Source: DASXZH01 sp036502005 | GTDB lineage: Bacteria > Armatimonadota > Fimbriimonadia > Fimbriimonadales > Fimbriimonadaceae | NCBI GenBank assembly: GCA_036502005.1 | Contig: DASXZH010000013.1 | Location: 1-41,215 of the forward strand | Length of the DNA: 41,215 nucleotides | Direction: 5' to 3' | In this document: one piece after another, positions 39,338-41,215 of the stretch | Layout: each line of letters begins with the position of its first letter | Position numbering within the stretch: position 1 is the stretch's first letter | Translations under genes and position numbers: made by a program | The notes under the pieces: model-generated | The model's input: the letters and a program-made list of their open reading frames with translations, nothing else | The model's database searches: none | Told to the model about the DNA's origin: nothing

Positions 39338-39985
39338 ATGCGAATGACCCCGATTCTGGCAGGATTGCTGCTCATAACAAGCGTTGGCGCGTCGGCCCAA
39401 GATGGCAAAGACCACGCCATCCCTCCCGTTCCCAAAGCCAAAAAGGCGCCAAAGTCAAAGAAGAAGGGCCCCGAGGTGATCGTCCTAAAGATCCTCGATC
39501 AGAGCGGAGCCACCGGCCAAGATTCTCTCAACCGATCCCTCTACGCCAACGTGGGAATCCTAAACGACTTCGACAAAAAGAAGATCGATATCATCTCGCC
39601 CGCAGAAGTCATGGGCACCATCGATCAGCTTGAGATCGACTACTCAAAATCTGATAACTGGACGCCAGATAACTTGGACAAGCTGGCAAACCCTTGGGAA
39701 GCTTCGTATGTCGCGGCGGCCGTTATCAACTCCATTGGCGAACCCAAAGTGATACCAGGCAAAACGCCCATGGTGAGCGGTGAAGCGGATATTACGATTT
39801 GGCTTTACGACGTTAAAGAGCACAAGTTCCTCGCCCAAGCCCAGCCGTACCACTGCGTTTACAAGAATAAAAAGGGCGATGCGCCGATGGATCCCGTAGC
39901 TGTTGAATACGAAGTTCTGATGGATGCCACCGGCAGCGCATTTAAGCCGGTTCTTGACGCCAAAAAGACCCCCAAAGCCGAGTAA
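39338..39985 (+). CDS. Exported protein of unknown function
   Basis: 215 aa. Signal peptide MRMTPILAGLLLITSVGASA, a lysine-rich stretch (KAKKAPKSKKKG), then a compact domain with VIVLKILDQSGATGQDSLN, IDIISPAEVMGTIDQLEID and ADITIWLYDVKEHKFLAQ. AGGAAG precedes ATG 39338 by 7 nt. A TATACT at ~39312 could be its -10. The stop TAA at 39983 lies within the TAACCT box assigned to mcsB. No family recognised. Confidence 0.7.
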   Translation: MRMTPILAGLLLITSVGASAQDGKDHAIPPVPKAKKAPKSKKKGPEVIVLKILDQSGATGQDSLNRSLYANVGILNDFDKKKIDIISPAEVMGTIDQLEIDYSKSDNWTPDNLDKLANPWEASYVAAAVINSIGEPKVIPGKTPMVSGEADITIWLYDVKEHKFLAQAQPYHCVYKNKKGDAPMDPVAVEYEVLMDATGSAFKPVLDAKKTPKAE

Positions 39986-39988
39986 CCT
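39983..39988 (+). promoter_or_regulatory. Candidate -10 box (TAACCT) for a leaderless mcsB-like transcript
   Basis: TAACCT ends 8 nt before ATG 39997 and includes the stop codon of the preceding gene. Weaker than the others; co-transcription with 39338-39985 is equally possible. Confidence 0.3.
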
Positions 39989-39996
39989 CTAGCTAG

Positions 39997-41013
39997 ATGC
40001 CAAAAGGGCAGGTTCCAACCGAATCGTGGAAGCATATGGTCTTGCGCTCGACGCCGCCTGCATGGCTTGCTGTGGACGCCCCCAATGGGGACGTGGTTTT
40101 AAGCTCCCGCTCGCGCATCATGCGCAACCTTGCCGGCCACCGATTTCCCCACCACGCCGATACCGCTGAACTGAACGCCATTTTGGAGGAAGTCTCGTCC
40201 GCGTTGGGAACCGATGAAGGGTTTGAGCTCCTAAAGCATCTCACAACTTCGGAGCACGACTACTTGGTCGGCAGCCGCCTTTGTTCGCCCGATTTCAAGT
40301 TTGACCTGCCAGGACGGGCTCTCTTGCTGGACAAAAACCGAACGGCCGGCATCATGGTGAACGAGGAAGACCATATTCGAATTCAAGCCCTAACGGCCGG
40401 ATGGAGCGCAGCAAAAGCTGATACCATCGCGCTAAAGGCCTTAGAAAAGCTCGGCCAAAAGCTGACTTTCGCCAGCTCGCCGAAGTTCGGCTATCTCGCC
40501 GCCAGCCCCTACAACGCGGGCCAGGGACGCAGGATGTCGGCCATGTTTCATCTTATCGGCCTGGCTCACGCCAAGCGCCTACCTTCGGTTTTGAAGGCGT
40601 TGTCCGCCCGGAATCTGGCCGCTCGCGGGTTGTTTGGCGAATCCAGCCGCGCCGTCGGCGCGTTTTTGCAGGTGAGCATTACCGACGGCTCTCGCAGTGA
40701 ATTTGTCGGCGCTTGTGATTATTTGATTCGGGAAGAGCGAACCGCCCGCAAAGAAGTTGGGGCGAGCGTTTTGAGAGATCGAGCCCTGCAGGCGGTGCAG
40801 TTTGTGGAAGCCTCTCGCACGATTTCGCTGGCCGATGCTTTGCGAGTCTTAGGCTACGCACGCTGGGGTGCGGCCGCTAACGTGAAGGGCCTGGAACGAA
40901 GCCCCCGCGATGTTGATTTATGGCTCACCACGTTGGAGTTACAGGGCTTTTCGGATTCGGAATCGGCCACGCGTCAGCGGGCGGATTTTTTACGCGAGAA
41001 TCTGCGTTCCTGA
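39997..41013 (+). CDS. mcsB: McsB-like protein-arginine kinase homologue with altered active site
   Basis: 338 aa phosphagen-kinase fold. Clear McsB features: VVLSSRSRIMRNLAGHRFP (34-51), GIMVNEEDHIRIQALTAGW (118-136), RGLFGE (210-215) and a C-terminal helical domain (RTISLADALRVLGYARWG). The signature usually read as SCPTNxGTG is ASPYNAGQG (169-177), so the conserved Cys is Ser170. The region that should hold the Arg-Asp phosphoarginine allosteric site reads SATRQRADFLRE and lacks the pair. No mcsA or ctsR is in the window. It may be an active variant with relaxed control, a kinase with another substrate, or a pseudokinase. Divergent from the Clp N-domain gene with one secreted-protein gene between. 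Confidence 0.8.
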   Translation: MPKGQVPTESWKHMVLRSTPPAWLAVDAPNGDVVLSSRSRIMRNLAGHRFPHHADTAELNAILEEVSSALGTDEGFELLKHLTTSEHDYLVGSRLCSPDFKFDLPGRALLLDKNRTAGIMVNEEDHIRIQALTAGWSAAKADTIALKALEKLGQKLTFASSPKFGYLAASPYNAGQGRRMSAMFHLIGLAHAKRLPSVLKALSARNLAARGLFGESSRAVGAFLQVSITDGSRSEFVGACDYLIREERTARKEVGASVLRDRALQAVQFVEASRTISLADALRVLGYARWGAAANVKGLERSPRDVDLWLTTLELQGFSDSESATRQRADFLRENLRS

Positions 41014-41014
41014 A

Positions 41015-41082
41015 CGGATAGTCGATAGGGGATAGCGGACAGTCTCGAAGCTGGCTTATTCCCCTATCCCCTATCCCCCATA
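41015..41082. repeat. Degenerate inverted repeat of GGGATAG / CTATCCC units
   Basis: GATAGTCGATAGGGGATAGC pairs with CCCCTATCCCCTATCCCCC over a short centre. Same architecture as the elements at 17447, 19338 and 30520 but a different unit sequence. Confidence 0.6.
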
Positions 41083-41086
41083 GGCG

Positions 41087-41215
41087 TTAAAATAAGGAAA
41101 CCTTGGCGTTTTTGCAGCCACAAATCTCTCCCGGATGGAGAGGTCGGTGAGTCCGCGAACCGGGAGAGGCGCGAGCGACAAACCTTTGAAAGTAGCCCTC
41201 TAAACCTTATTTTAA
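41087..41215. repeat. 11-bp inverted repeat enclosing family B copy 5
   Basis: TTAAAATAAGG at 41087-41097 is matched exactly in inverse by CCTTATTTTAA at 41205-41215, the last bases of the window. In between lies family B copy 5 (41123-41176: CTCTCCCGGATGGAGAG, GTCGGTGAGTCCGCGAACCG, GGAGAGG). The pairing may be chance or part of a longer element cut by the window edge. Confidence 0.45.

Noticed and set aside
1..41215. tRNA, rRNA, riboswitch or origin signals
   Set aside because: No cloverleaf, rRNA segment, DnaA-box cluster or recognisable riboswitch core was found by reading both strands; a covariance-model scan would be needed to exclude small RNAs.

Overview
The window looks like a chromosomal segment of a diderm-type, non-photosynthetic bacterium. 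The best guess is Armatimonadota, class Fimbriimonadia. This rests on family content (an AMIN-type amidase overlapping a GerMN protein, a McsB-type kinase with a free-standing ClpC N-domain, secreted GH29 and cytoplasmic GH15 glycosidases) and on a high load of palindromic intergenic repeats. No rRNA or marker phylogeny is available here, so the assignment is tentative. Nearly all genes are ordinary chromosomal ones. Only the first ~3.3 kb looks like accessory, mobile DNA.

Layout. 1-3200: truncated IS3-type element, an IS1595-type transposase overlapping a Cas4/AddB-like PD-(D/E)XK nuclease, and two orphans. 3498-5778: cell-wall amidase plus GerMN protein. 5708-9053 (minus): M50B-like membrane peptidase, PAP2 phosphatase, secreted alpha-L-fucosidase. 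9110-10228: two unknown membrane proteins, the first probably frameshifted. 10365-14840 (minus): a very tight four-gene operon (GAF histidine kinase, secreted protein, tsaB, murB), every junction overlapping. 15173-16614: a pair of CPBP-type membrane proteins, the second lacking the catalytic glutamates. 16804-19336: GNAT acetyltransferase and ABC exporter. 19510-22506: amidohydrolase, unknown protein, 5'-3' exonuclease. 22530-23143: Phd/PIN toxin-antitoxin pair. 23140-25970: MocA-type oxidoreductase, DinB protein, repeat cluster, ArsR-SRPBCC pair with a palindromic operator. 26173-30499: DUF899 protein, molybdopterin-domain protein, GH15 enzyme, methyltransferase. 30670-34306: Ser/Thr kinase with eight CxxC knuckles, AI-2E-type transporter, YtxH-like protein. 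34422-38088: mnmA, a VKOR-DsbA fusion, miaB (two tRNA thiolation enzymes side by side). 38369-41013: stand-alone Clp N-domain protein, secreted unknown, divergent McsB.

Three themes run across the window. (1) Several first genes of transcription units have a TANNNT hexamer 5-8 nt before the start codon and no Shine-Dalgarno, which suggests leaderless transcripts. (2) Conserved protein sequence extends upstream of the first ATG/GTG/TTG in mnmA and the PAP2 gene, pointing to ATA/ATC initiation. (3) Intergenic space is filled by at least four classes of hairpin repeats, including a three-module MITE-like element in three copies and a CTCTCC-type element in five copies, one of which carries a small insertion with its own inverted ends. 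Three apparent single-base frameshifts, at or beside homopolymer runs, may be sequencing errors.

The most interesting candidate system is the arginine-phosphorylation neighbourhood at the right end. It has a McsB homologue with Ser in place of the signature Cys and no visible phosphoarginine allosteric site, divergent from a ClpC N-domain protein that has no ATPase and keeps only one of the two phosphoarginine-docking glutamates.
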